From positions 62,001 through 126,000 of the forward strand of contig NZ_FNVO01000004.1 in assembly GCF_900108175.1 (NCBI RefSeq): DNA of 64,000 nt. Direction: 5' to 3'. The notes beneath the pieces are model-generated. The model was given only the letters and a program-made list of their open reading frames with translations. It searched no databases and was not told the origin of the DNA. The DNA is from Thermomonospora echinospora (GTDB taxonomy: Bacteria > Actinomycetota > Actinomycetes > Streptosporangiales > Streptosporangiaceae). Positions within the stretch are counted from its first letter, which is position 1. Each line of letters begins with the position of its first letter. Position numbers and translations under genes: made by a program. Positions 43,373 to 52,832 of the stretch are shown in pieces.

Positions 43373-44545
43373 CTAAGGCGAAATAATGGATAGCACTTGA
43401 GGGGCGGCAAAAATTCGGCCATATGCTCCACCGGTTTGTTCGTGCAGGATTTTCATGTCTTCTAGGTGGAGTATCGCCGCATTGGCGGCTTGATAGGATA
43501 CGGAGTGCTGACCGGCTGCCATCTGGGGTGTAACGACCGGGTATCCGATCAAGTTTTTGACGATTTGGTGTATGACTCCTCTCCTTCCCCTTCTGTGCAG
43601 TTCGTTCACGATCTCCCTCCTCCAATGGATCAGCTCGTCGATCTTCCTCGTCGTCTCCCTGGACCGGTGCTGTACCGCCTGGCAAAAAAACTGGATCCAT
43701 TCATCGAACCTTCCTTTTTTGCTGCACTGGAGGAGGTGGTCGTGATATTGGAACTTTTTCGACAGCATCCAGGTGGAAAGATGTAGGAGGGGGTGGGTTA
43801 TCTGACGGCTGCGGGCCAACTGAAGCGTGCAGATGAGCCGGCCGAGGCGCCCGTTTCCTTCGGTGAATGGATGCAGCGTCTCGAATTGGTAATGGCTAAG
43901 GGCTATTTTGGCCAGAGTGGGAATCTGGTCTGCCTTGTTGGCCCATTCGATCCAGGATCGAAGTGAGTCATGAAGGTGCTCGGGAGGTGGAGGGACGAAA
44001 CGTGATTCCTCCAGGGTTGGGCTGTCGCCAATGAAGGTGACAGTTGATCTTGGGGTGCCCGCGTGCGTGTCTGCAGGGGTATCCTTTAGGAGCGCCTTGT
44101 GAAGGTAGTTGATGAGTCCGATTGAGATTGGCTCGTTTTTGGTCCACGTAAGACCATGATCCGCGGCTTGGATGTAGTTGATCGCCTCAATTGCCGCAGG
44201 TGATCTTTTGTAGCGAGGGAGAATCTCTCCTTTGAGGACTTCTATAAGAGAGGTGCGGCTTCCTGCTAGAGCGGTAGTGCTGACTGCCTCAACACGGATG
44301 GTGGTCTGCGCGAGCGATGAGGGGCTGGGTAGTTTCTTGGATGCCTCGTCGAGCCGTACTACTTCCGCTACCGCATCGGAGATGGCGCTGTAGGTCGAGG
44401 GTTCGAGCACGAGTTCGTGCGGCAGAGCGGTCGGCACGAATGCCTTGTGCTTATAGGTTCGGCCCGTTCTGGTGTCCAGGCCCTCGATTGGAACGAGAGT
44501 GCCGACAGGGGAAGCGGCCAGCGCTTGGAGGTCCATGAGGAGCAC
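43373..44545 (-). CDS. Fic family protein (AMP-transferase-like)
   Basis: 390 residues. The active-site loop HPFTEGNGRLGR is complete at residues 225-236, with the flap region FIGDSPTLEESRFVPPPPEHL upstream and a C-terminal winged helix. Fic proteins transfer AMP or other groups to hydroxyl side chains. Class II members block themselves with an N-terminal (S/T)xxxE(G/N) helix; here the matching segment reads TTALAG at 90-95, alanine for glutamate. Base composition is lower in GC than the flanks. The start may be a GTG at 44545 or an ATG at 44536; neither has a clear ribosome site. Confidence 0.88.
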   Translation of the reverse strand: MLLMDLQALAASPVGTLVPIEGLDTRTGRTYKHKAFVPTALPHELVLEPSTYSAISDAVAEVVRLDEASKKLPSPSSLAQTTIRVEAVSTTALAGSRTSLIEVLKGEILPRYKRSPAAIEAINYIQAADHGLTWTKNEPISIGLINYLHKALLKDTPADTHAGTPRSTVTFIGDSPTLEESRFVPPPPEHLHDSLRSWIEWANKADQIPTLAKIALSHYQFETLHPFTEGNGRLGRLICTLQLARSRQITHPLLHLSTWMLSKKFQYHDHLLQCSKKGRFDEWIQFFCQAVQHRSRETTRKIDELIHWRREIVNELHRRGRRGVIHQIVKNLIGYPVVTPQMAAGQHSVSYQAANAAILHLEDMKILHEQTGGAYGRIFAAPQVLSIISP

Positions 44546-44659
44546 TCTGGCAGCACTATCCAGACAGATGCAACATTTTGAAGAAATTCTCAGATTGCTT
44601 CAAATCGAAAGTTAAGCGCAGACGTCAGCCCAACTCCTAGCGGAGGAGGACCTCGCAGC

Positions 44660-46216
44660 TTAGAGGCGTAGGCGGGCTAGGAGGTCGGCGATCTCCTGGG
44701 TGTCCTCGTGGTCTGGGCCGTTGAGCAGGCACAGGTCTTCGTGAAGGGGTTCGAGAACGTCGAATGCTGCCTCGGCGTCACCTTCTGCGATGAGCAGCAC
44801 ACCGATGTTGCGGCGCAGGTCCAACGCGGTGGGGGAGGCGTCTCCCTCATTCTTGCGGACCTGGTCGAGTACTTCGCGGAACTGCTTGAGGGCGGTAGTG
44901 GCCTGACCTAGTTCGGCGCGGCAGTGGGCGGCCTGGCGGCGGCACTCGAGGGCGTTGGGGCTGGCCGTTCCCTCGGCGCGGACGTAGGCGGCGGCTAGGG
45001 CGTTGAACTCTGCCAGGGCGCGGCGGGGATCGCCGCTGAGGACGAGGATTGCGGCGCGGCGCATGCGTAGTTGCAGGACACGGCGGCTTTCGGCGCCCAT
45101 GACTTCGGCTGCCGGAGTGATGACCGCTTGGAGCACGTCCGCTGCCTGTGCGAAGCGCTCTTCCTCAAGCAACGCGTCGGACTGCTCGACCGCCGTCCTG
45201 ATGGCGTCTCGGAGGCCTGTGGCGGGGAAGACGTTCGGGTCGACGGCGGTCGCGGCGGTGACCGCGGGCGGAGCCGGTGTGGGCCGTGGATGCGGCGCGT
45301 TGGGGCGGCGGAACATGTGGGTCGGGTCGGGAACATTCAGCAGCTGCCCCTCCACCATGGGCAGCGACGACCCGGGTGCTGGCAGGAACGGCAGCAGACG
45401 CTCGTACACCGCGTAGGCATCCTGCGGGCGGTGCTCCGGGCTCTTCTTCAGCAACTCCAGAACGAGGTATTCCAGGTCGGCGGGGATGCCGTCGCGCAAT
45501 TCGTGCGGTGGCCGGGGTGATGCGGACGTGTGCTGCTGCCACAGCTGGTAATCGCTGTGGCCGTCGAAGACCGGTCGGCCGCACAGCAGCTCGTACAGGA
45601 TGCAGCCGAGGGCGTACAGGTCGCTGTGGGGAGTGATCTGGGCGCCGCGGATCTGCTCGGGCGACATGTACTTGCTGGTGCCGATCGGCTGCCCGGCCGG
45701 GGTGAGCTTGGTGATGTCGGTGCGCAGGATCGCCGCAATGCCGAAGTCGAGCACCTTGACCGTGCCGTCCGGCGCCACGAGGACGTTGTCCGGTTTGAGG
45801 TCGCGGTGGACGACCGGCACGGCGTGGGCATGGGACAGAACGGTGCTGATCTGCGCGCCCATGGCGACGGCCCAGGCGATGGGCAGCGGGTCGTCGGGGT
45901 TGATGTAGGCGCGCAGGCTGGTGCCGTGGATCAGCTCCATCACCAGGTAGAGGCGGTCGAAGGACTTGTCCAGGACCGCGTCGTACACCTGGGGGACGCC
46001 GTGGTGCCGGATGCGGGCGGTGACCCGGGCCTCGCGGCGGAACCGTTTGGCGAACTCCTCGGCGACCTTCGGTGAGGCGAGCATGTCGGGCCGGATCAGC
46101 TTGACGGCCACCTCGCGGTCGAGCACGGAGTCATAGCCCCGCCAGACCGTTCCCATTCCCCCTGCGCTGATCTCCCCGATCAGCTCGTAGCGTCCGGCGA
46201 TCGGCTTTCCCGGCAT
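44660..46216 (-). CDS. Serine/threonine protein kinase with TPR-like C-terminus
   Basis: 518 residues. Hanks-type kinase at about 10-275: glycine loop GEISAGGMGTVW, Lys39 in VAVKL, HRDLKPDN at 137-144, DFG at 157-159 and GTSKYMSPEQ. A proline-rich linker follows, then from about 335 an alpha-helical tail with paired helices resembling tetratricopeptide repeats (EAAFDVLEPLHEDL). No transmembrane span, so cytosolic, unlike PknB. GGGGAG precedes the ATG. It lies downstream of hsdR but behind a terminator hairpin. Kinases of this form occur in actinomycete phage-defence loci. Confidence 0.92.
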   Translation of the reverse strand: MPGKPIAGRYELIGEISAGGMGTVWRGYDSVLDREVAVKLIRPDMLASPKVAEEFAKRFRREARVTARIRHHGVPQVYDAVLDKSFDRLYLVMELIHGTSLRAYINPDDPLPIAWAVAMGAQISTVLSHAHAVPVVHRDLKPDNVLVAPDGTVKVLDFGIAAILRTDITKLTPAGQPIGTSKYMSPEQIRGAQITPHSDLYALGCILYELLCGRPVFDGHSDYQLWQQHTSASPRPPHELRDGIPADLEYLVLELLKKSPEHRPQDAYAVYERLLPFLPAPGSSLPMVEGQLLNVPDPTHMFRRPNAPHPRPTPAPPAVTAATAVDPNVFPATGLRDAIRTAVEQSDALLEEERFAQAADVLQAVITPAAEVMGAESRRVLQLRMRRAAILVLSGDPRRALAEFNALAAAYVRAEGTASPNALECRRQAAHCRAELGQATTALKQFREVLDQVRKNEGDASPTALDLRRNIGVLLIAEGDAEAAFDVLEPLHEDLCLLNGPDHEDTQEIADLLARLRL

Positions 46217-46280
46217 CAGCTCCCCGCTCGCGCCTGCGTTCGTCTGTCAGGCCAGTGTTCTCACGGTGAAGATCGCCTGT

Positions 46281-46318
46281 CCAGCGCTCGTCCGAAGTCG
46301 GTCTGGAACGAGCGCTGG
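46281..46318. terminator. Terminator between hsdR and the kinase gene
   Basis: CCAGCGCTCGT (46281-46291) pairs exactly with ACGAGCGCTGG (46308-46318). It lies ten bases beyond the hsdR stop on the minus strand, so hsdMSR probably ends here and the kinase has its own promoter. Confidence 0.8.
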
Positions 46319-46327
46319 ACCAGCGGA

Positions 46328-49300
46328 TCAGGCTACGTCGTCGACCACGCCCTCCTGCTGGCGGATCAGTCGCCACGCCGCGCTGCGGGCACTGCGGTTG
46401 AGCGCGTTCTTGAAGCTCTTGTCCGGGCCGAAGTACTGGTGTCCCAGGCCGGCGATGGTGTCGATGTGGTCGGCGATCTTGTCCTCGAAGACGTCGTTGA
46501 AGACGACCCCGAAGTTCTCCTCGTCGTTGGCGACGGCCGCCTGCCGTACCTTGGGATCGGCCATCGCCTCCTCGAACGGGACGATCAGGTCCTGTTCGGT
46601 GAAGTCCGTGCCGAACCTGGCGTTGAACTTCTCGATCAGCTCCGACAGCGGCGACTTCTCCGGCTCCTTGGCGCCGCCGGAGCCCTCGCCGAATCCCTTG
46701 ACCAGCGTGGCGCCCTCTGGGGACAGGCTGACGTCGTGCTCGCCGGTCTGCTCGACCCGCAGGTGGCTCAGGTCGACCTCGCCGATGTCGACGCCGCCGT
46801 CGTTGCGGCGGGGGAGCCGGTTGAGCAGGTGGCGGCCGTACAGGTACAGGCGCTCCAGTTCAGCGTCCCGGTACGGCACGATCTGCGCGAGGAACCCGTA
46901 CTTGCGGACGTAGTCGTTCAGGTCCGCACGGAACGTCTCTGCGGTGTCGTGGTCTTCGGTGTCCTCGCTGTCGACCAGCTCGGTGAAGCGCTCGACGGCG
47001 GGGTTCAGCAGCCGGTACAGCTCGGCATGCAGCTTCTCCCACTTGGCTTGGGAACCGGCCGCCTGCTCCTCGGCGGCCAGGTGCGCCTCGGCGAACGCCT
47101 GCATCTCCGAGCCGACCAGGATCGGCGCGGACATGACCCGGCTCTGCGCGGTGTAGAGCAGGTTCGGGTCGGAGGGGAGGGTCATCGCCTCCTCGAAGAA
47201 CGGGCGGAACGCCTCCTGGATGTCCGCGGCCTCGTTGACGAAGTCCAGCACGGCTAGATCGGCCTGGGACTTGCGGTCGGTGGTTCGGTTGAGCCGGGAC
47301 AGGGTCTGCACCGCCGCGATGCCGGTCAGCTTCTTGTTGACGTACATGGTAGTCAGCAGTGGCTGGTCGAACCCGGTCTGGTACTTCTCGGCGACGACCA
47401 GAATGCGGTACTCCGGCTTGCCGGGACCGCCCGCCTTGGTGGTCATGTCGTCGGCGCGGGTGTAGGCGAACGCCTTGGGCAGTGCGCTTTCCGACAGTCC
47501 GCCGTTCTCCTTGGCCTCGGTGGTCTCCTCGCCCTGGTAGGTGAGGGGCCCGGAGAACGCGACCAGCACGCCGATGCCGTACCCCATGTCGTCGATGTGC
47601 TGCTTGATGGCGCGGGACATCTGGACGGCGCTGTGCCGGGAGGCCGTCACCACCATCGCCTTGGCCCGGCCGCCGAGCCGGCCCAGGGTGTGCGCCCGGA
47701 AGTGCTCAACGATGATCTTGGCGTGCTGGGCGACGGTCGAGTCGTGGGTAAGCGCGTACCGGGCCAGCAGCGGGTTGGCCTTGGCCGGGTCGACCTCGAT
47801 GTCTTCGGGGTTCTCGTTCACCAGCCGCCAGTACGTGTTGTAGGTGACGTAGTTGCGCAGCGGGTCGAGGATGAAGCCCTCCTCGATGGCCTGCCGCATC
47901 GAGTAGGTGTGGAACGGCCGGTACGTGGCCTTGCCGTTGACGGTCTCCAGGGCGCCGAACAGCTCCAGCGTCTTGGCCTTCGGTGTGGCGGTGAACGCGA
48001 AATACGACAGGTTCGCTGCTTGGCTCCGCTGTGTGGCCTTGCGTTCCAGCTTGGCGTCGACGCTGGTGGCGCCCTCGTCCTCGGATTCCGAATCCAGCCC
48101 CAGATCGCGCAGCGCGGCGCGCACGGCGGTGGCGGCGTCGCCGGACTGGGAGGAGTGCGCCTCGTCCACGACGATCGCGAACGTGCGGCCCTGGATCTCG
48201 GTTGGGTTGCGCCGCAGGTAGTCCATCAGCGCGGGGAACGTGTGCAGGGTGACCGTGATGATCTTCCCAGTCTCCTGGGACAGGGCCTTGGCGAGCTGCT
48301 CGGACTTGGTACCCAGCTTCTCGTCGATCTTGACCACTAGGCCGGCGGTCTGCTCGAACGAGCCGATGGTCTCGCGGAGCTGGGCGTCCAGGTTCCGCCG
48401 GTCGGTGATGACGATGATCTTGTCGAACACCGGCTCCCCGGGCTTGAGCCCGTTCGCGACGGCCTCCGGGTCCAGCGCGCCGGGGTCGGTGGGCGTGTGC
48501 AGCGAGGACAGCCGGTGGGCCAGCCAGGCGATGGTGTTGGACTTGCCCGACCCGGCCGACGCCATCACCAGGTAGTTGTGCCCGGCGCCGTGCCGGGCGG
48601 CGTGCGCGGTGAGCTTCTTGACCGCGTCCCACTGCTGGAACCGCGGGAAGATCAGCGTCCTGGTGGTCCGCCCGCCTGGGCTCTTGGTCCGCTGCTCGTG
48701 CACGAACCGTTCAAGCATGTCCAGCCAGTTGTCCCGCTGCCAGACCTGCTCCCAGAGGTATGACGTGGCGTACTTTCCGGGCTCGGTGGGGGCCGGGTTG
48801 CCCGCCCCGCCCGGCTGCCCGGGGCCGTTGGAACCGGTGTTGAACGGCAGGAAGCGGGTCTTGGCCCCGCGCAACTGTGTCGTCACGAATACCAGGTCCG
48901 GGTCCACGGCGAAGTTCGCCATCACCCGACGCGTGAAGATCAGCTCGGTCGGGTCCCGGTCGGAGCGGTACTGCTGCTTGGCTTGCTCGACGCCCTGCCC
49001 GGTCAGCGGGTTCTTCAGCTCCGCCGTGGCCACCGGGATCCCGTTCAGGAACAGTGTCAGGTCCAGCCGGTTGCCCTGGTCGGCTGGCTTGGTCGCGTAC
49101 TCCAGCTCCCGGACGACGGTCAGCTGGTTGGCCCGGTAGTCGTCCAGCACCGCATCCGACTCCACCAGGTTCGGCTTGAAGAACGCGACCCTGATGAGAA
49201 CGCCATGATCCTTCACCCCCCTGCGGAGCACGGCCGGCAGCCCGTCAGTGGCAATGGCCTGGTCCAGGCGCTTGGCGAACCCGGCCTGCGCCGCATCCGG

Positions 49301-49492
49301 ATCACCGCCGTACAGGGCCACCAGCTCGTTCCACTCGTCGGCCTGCGTGGCCCCGATGAAGGTGAACAGCTCCTTGGTGTCCAGCCCCAGTTCGGCCCGG
49401 TAGTCGCTGGGACTTCCCTTGCTCCAGCCCCGCTCGACCATGGCTGCGACGATCGCGTTCCCGAACACGGCCTCGTGATAGATCGGGCTCAT
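46328..49492 (-). CDS. hsdR: Type I restriction enzyme R subunit
   Basis: 1054 residues from the ATG at 49492. N-terminal nuclease region with the PD-(D/E)xK-type motif LDLTLFLNGIPVATAELK; then a superfamily 2 translocase with Walker A MASAGSGKS, DEAH in VVDEAHSSQSGD, motif III FTATPK and later motifs (TSRH-like VVTASRH, QTGFDQPLLTTMYVNK, LSRLNRT). C-terminal helices dock on the methylase. It cuts DNA that lacks the methylation of the partner HsdM-HsdS. Four bases after hsdS, same operon. Confidence 0.96.
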   Translation of the reverse strand: MSPIYHEAVFGNAIVAAMVERGWSKGSPSDYRAELGLDTKELFTFIGATQADEWNELVALYGGDPDAAQAGFAKRLDQAIATDGLPAVLRRGVKDHGVLIRVAFFKPNLVESDAVLDDYRANQLTVVRELEYATKPADQGNRLDLTLFLNGIPVATAELKNPLTGQGVEQAKQQYRSDRDPTELIFTRRVMANFAVDPDLVFVTTQLRGAKTRFLPFNTGSNGPGQPGGAGNPAPTEPGKYATSYLWEQVWQRDNWLDMLERFVHEQRTKSPGGRTTRTLIFPRFQQWDAVKKLTAHAARHGAGHNYLVMASAGSGKSNTIAWLAHRLSSLHTPTDPGALDPEAVANGLKPGEPVFDKIIVITDRRNLDAQLRETIGSFEQTAGLVVKIDEKLGTKSEQLAKALSQETGKIITVTLHTFPALMDYLRRNPTEIQGRTFAIVVDEAHSSQSGDAATAVRAALRDLGLDSESEDEGATSVDAKLERKATQRSQAANLSYFAFTATPKAKTLELFGALETVNGKATYRPFHTYSMRQAIEEGFILDPLRNYVTYNTYWRLVNENPEDIEVDPAKANPLLARYALTHDSTVAQHAKIIVEHFRAHTLGRLGGRAKAMVVTASRHSAVQMSRAIKQHIDDMGYGIGVLVAFSGPLTYQGEETTEAKENGGLSESALPKAFAYTRADDMTTKAGGPGKPEYRILVVAEKYQTGFDQPLLTTMYVNKKLTGIAAVQTLSRLNRTTDRKSQADLAVLDFVNEAADIQEAFRPFFEEAMTLPSDPNLLYTAQSRVMSAPILVGSEMQAFAEAHLAAEEQAAGSQAKWEKLHAELYRLLNPAVERFTELVDSEDTEDHDTAETFRADLNDYVRKYGFLAQIVPYRDAELERLYLYGRHLLNRLPRRNDGGVDIGEVDLSHLRVEQTGEHDVSLSPEGATLVKGFGEGSGGAKEPEKSPLSELIEKFNARFGTDFTEQDLIVPFEEAMADPKVRQAAVANDEENFGVVFNDVFEDKIADHIDTIAGLGHQYFGPDKSFKNALNRSARSAAWRLIRQQEGVVDDVA

Positions 49493-49496
49493 CGCA

Positions 49497-50777
49497 CTAC
49501 TCCACAACTCCCCGACCTGAGGCCGAGGCCACATCGAACTGGCCGGTCACCGCTGCAGTGATCAACGCTTGCCTCCGCTCCGCGAGCAGTTCCTGCGCTT
49601 GGTTCAGCGCCATACGCACCTTGGCCATGGCTTTGATGGTCTGCTCGGTCCTACGTATGAGCGTTTCGCCGTTGTTCGGGATCGGGATTCTGTACTGACG
49701 CAACTGCTCGCCTGTGAGGTGCGGGATCGTGGCGATGTTCCCTCCTGCTTCGAAGACACCGCAGGATTTTGCGAACCGTAGCCAATACATGAGCCACTCC
49801 ACGGGAACCTTTCCGGAGCGTTGGACGCGGTGCAGCGACTTCTGGAAGAAGCATTCCGCTATCCTGCCATCCCAAATTGCCGCTTCAGCCACGCCTGCAC
49901 CGCCCTCACACACGAGCAGGTCTCCGGGGGAGAGTGAATAACGTTTGACCTCATCTGGGTCAAAGTGCATGGTGGCGACATCGCTAGTGTCGATCTCGTA
50001 CCAGTGGATATTGGCATTCCGTAGGTAGGGGCGTTGGTTGGAGCCGCGCGACCGGTCTGGGTTGAGCATCTTCCCCAGTTCGGTGTAGAAGTATGCATAA
50101 ACGGGTCCAATGGACCAATCCTGCGGGATGTGCGGGAGCCACGGCCAGCCTGTGGGGCGGCCGTCCTCGCTGGTGGCACCGCCGGAGAGCATATCGGCGA
50201 TAATGGCTAGTTCTCGCTCTTCCAGATCCCGGAGCTGCTGTCCGCGAAACGCGTGCAACTTGTCGATGTGGGCGGTCTTGACATCAAGGAAATCAGCAAT
50301 TCTCCGTTGCTCCTCCATGGGTGGTAGAGGTAGCTGTAGGTCGGCTAGAGTCGCTGCGTCGAAGGCGGTTGATCGCTCTCTGATTCCTTTGGCCAAAGAG
50401 GCTACCAACCCGCTCAGTGCCATGCGCCTGAGGACATATGCCAGATAGCGAGCATCGACATTCGGTTGTGGTGTATAGACATGTACGACGGGGGAGGCCT
50501 TGCCATCGGAGTCGGATACACCGATTGCTCCAGCGAACCCGTCCATGCTATGGACGACCAAGTCGCCGACCCGAACTCCTTGATATCCGATCTCCTGGAT
50601 GGCCTCAGTGAAGCCTTCGGTGCGCCGGTTGGTGCGTAGCGTGACGTCGCCGTTACGAAAGGCAGTGACTACGAAGTCGTTTGGCCGAATCGGTCGGCGC
50701 TGGCGATTGATCAACCACTTAGCGCGTTCCGTCTTCCATGAATTCGGGATGCTTCCCAGGCCAGCAATTTCGGTCAC
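49497..50777 (-). CDS. hsdS: Type I restriction enzyme S subunit
   Basis: 426 residues, GTG start overlapping the hsdM stop. Two target-recognition domains are separated by the conserved helix region PLPPMEEQRRIADFLDVKTAHIDKL and ended by a second one (QYRIPIPNNGETLIRRTEQ, then LLAERRQALITAAVTGQFDV). It decides the bipartite DNA target of the complex. The target sequence cannot be predicted by eye. Composition is more A/T-rich than hsdM and hsdR, as usual for exchanged specificity domains. Confidence 0.95.
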   Translation of the reverse strand: MTEIAGLGSIPNSWKTERAKWLINRQRRPIRPNDFVVTAFRNGDVTLRTNRRTEGFTEAIQEIGYQGVRVGDLVVHSMDGFAGAIGVSDSDGKASPVVHVYTPQPNVDARYLAYVLRRMALSGLVASLAKGIRERSTAFDAATLADLQLPLPPMEEQRRIADFLDVKTAHIDKLHAFRGQQLRDLEERELAIIADMLSGGATSEDGRPTGWPWLPHIPQDWSIGPVYAYFYTELGKMLNPDRSRGSNQRPYLRNANIHWYEIDTSDVATMHFDPDEVKRYSLSPGDLLVCEGGAGVAEAAIWDGRIAECFFQKSLHRVQRSGKVPVEWLMYWLRFAKSCGVFEAGGNIATIPHLTGEQLRQYRIPIPNNGETLIRRTEQTIKAMAKVRMALNQAQELLAERRQALITAAVTGQFDVASASGRGVVE

Positions 50778-52759
50778 TCGGTTACCTCGCTCAGCAGCGT
50801 CTGGATCTCCGCCTCCAAGGCCTTCAGTTCCGAGTCGATCTCGGCCAGCGGACGGGGCGGCTCGTAAATGTAGAAGTGGCGGGTGAAGGGAATCTCGTAG
50901 CCGATCTTGGTCTTGGCGTGGTCGATCCAAGCGTCGGGGACGTGGGGGAGGACCTCGCGCTTGAGGTAGTCCTCGGTGTCCTCGTCCAGGGGGACATTCT
51001 CGAAGTCGCGGAGGTCGGGGTCGGGCTCGGCGTTGCCCTTGCGGTCCCGCTGGACCTCACCCTCGGGGTCACGGACGCCGATCGCGTCGCGGACGGCCTT
51101 GGTGAAGGGCGTGCCGGACGGCCACAGCAGGCCGGCGGAGACCACGGCGTCCATGAGGGCGTTGAACGCCTCCGCCTTGGTCGGCCAAGTGGAGCCGAGG
51201 AGAGGGCGGAGGGCTTCGATGAACTGCTCGGGCTGGTCCAGTTTCTGGACGGGCTTGGCGGAGGCCAGGGCCGCCAGCGTCTCCTCGGTGAGTTCGAAGC
51301 GGAGCCTGAGGGGGCGTTCGACGGTGATGCGGCGGTATCCAAAGTCCTCGTTGCGGAAGACCTTCACCTTGCCGTGCAGGGGGTGATTGGGGTCCTCGGC
51401 GACGGCGAGGGCCTCACCGTACAGGCGGGTGATCTCGCCGATCTGGTCGGGGGCGATCATCTTGCGTTTGTCGCCGAGGGACTTGCGCATCTTCTGCCAG
51501 TAGTCGCGGGCGTCCAGCAGGATGACCTTGCCCGCGTGGCCGGGGGCCTTGCGGTTGGTGAGGATCCAGAAGTAGGTGGAGATGCCGGTGTTGTAGAACA
51601 GCTGGTCGGGGAGGGCGACGATCGCCTCCAGCCAGTCGTTCTCCAGAATCCACTGGCGGATCTTCGACTCGCCGGACTCGGCTGCGCCAGTGAACAGCGG
51701 GGAGCCGTTGAAGACGATGGCCATGCGGCTGCCGCCGTTGCCGACCGGCTTCCGCTTCGACCACATGTGTTGGAGGAACAGCAGCGAGCCGTCGTTGATG
51801 CGGGGCAGGCCGGCTCCGAAGCGGCCGGAGTCGCCGAGGTGCTCGTGCTCCCACTCGACGTCGTCCTTGACCTTCTTCCACTCCACGCCGAACGGCGGGT
51901 TGGCCAGGAGGTAGTCGAACGTGGCGTTCTGGTGGCCGTCCTTGCTGAAGGAGTTGCCGAAGACGATGTTGTCTGGGTCCTGGCCCTTGATCATCAGGTC
52001 GGACCGGCAGATGGCCCACGACTCGGGGTTGAGTTCCTGCCCGTACACCTTGACCGTGGCGTCGGGGTTGAAGGCGGTGATGCGTTCCTCGGCGGCACTG
52101 AGCATGCCGCCGGTGCCGCAGGCCGGGTCCAGCACCGTGCGGATGGCACCGGGGGTGCTCAGCGCGTCGGCGTCCGGTGCGACCAGGAGGTTCACCATCA
52201 GTTCGATGACCTCGCGCGGGGTGAAGTGCTCACCGGCGGTCTCGTTGGACTGCTCGGCGAACCGCCTGATCAGCTCCTCGAAGATGTAGCCCATCTGGTG
52301 GTTGGACACGACCTCGGGACGCAGGTCCAGGTCGGCGAACCGGCCGACTACCTGGTAGAGCAGGTTCGCGCTGTCCAGCCGCTTGACCTGTCGAGCGAAC
52401 TCGTACTTCGCGAGTACCTCGCGAGCGTTCGGCGAGAACGCAGCTACGTACTCGTTCAGATACTTGGCCACGTGCACTGGGTCGCCCGTGATCTTCTTGA
52501 GCCGGTAGGCACTGGCGTTGTAGAAGCGGTGACCGGACGCCTTCCGCAGGAAGCGGTCGGTGTCGATGTCCTGGCCCTTGAAGCGCTCGACCGTCTCCAG
52601 GACCTTGTTCCGCGTGGGCTCCAGTACGCACTCCAGCCGTCGCAGCACGGTGAACGGCAGGATCACCTTGCCGTAGTCGGACTGTTTGTAGTCGCCGCGC
52701 AGCAGGTCGGCGACGGACCAGGCGTGGTTGGCCAGCTCCGTGTGCTTACTGGTGTCCAA
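50774..52759 (-). CDS. hsdM: Type I restriction enzyme M subunit (N6-adenine methylase)
   Basis: 661 residues. N-terminal helical HsdM_N domain (LRGDYKQSDYGKVILPFTVLRRL), then HFTPREVIELMV, motif I LDPACGTGGM and motif IV LANPPFGVEW. It modifies adenine in the site chosen by HsdS. The C-terminal extension from about 460, rich in acidic and helical segments, is longer than in the E. coli protein. First gene of the hsdMSR operon. Confidence 0.96.
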   Translation of the reverse strand: MDTSKHTELANHAWSVADLLRGDYKQSDYGKVILPFTVLRRLECVLEPTRNKVLETVERFKGQDIDTDRFLRKASGHRFYNASAYRLKKITGDPVHVAKYLNEYVAAFSPNAREVLAKYEFARQVKRLDSANLLYQVVGRFADLDLRPEVVSNHQMGYIFEELIRRFAEQSNETAGEHFTPREVIELMVNLLVAPDADALSTPGAIRTVLDPACGTGGMLSAAEERITAFNPDATVKVYGQELNPESWAICRSDLMIKGQDPDNIVFGNSFSKDGHQNATFDYLLANPPFGVEWKKVKDDVEWEHEHLGDSGRFGAGLPRINDGSLLFLQHMWSKRKPVGNGGSRMAIVFNGSPLFTGAAESGESKIRQWILENDWLEAIVALPDQLFYNTGISTYFWILTNRKAPGHAGKVILLDARDYWQKMRKSLGDKRKMIAPDQIGEITRLYGEALAVAEDPNHPLHGKVKVFRNEDFGYRRITVERPLRLRFELTEETLAALASAKPVQKLDQPEQFIEALRPLLGSTWPTKAEAFNALMDAVVSAGLLWPSGTPFTKAVRDAIGVRDPEGEVQRDRKGNAEPDPDLRDFENVPLDEDTEDYLKREVLPHVPDAWIDHAKTKIGYEIPFTRHFYIYEPPRPLAEIDSELKALEAEIQTLLSEVTE

Positions 52760-52832
52760 GGGTTCCCTTCCTGGGGGTGCGCGAGGGGCCGGTGGGACTC
52801 AGTGTTGTCGACGCGTGATGGCGTCGCCGGGG

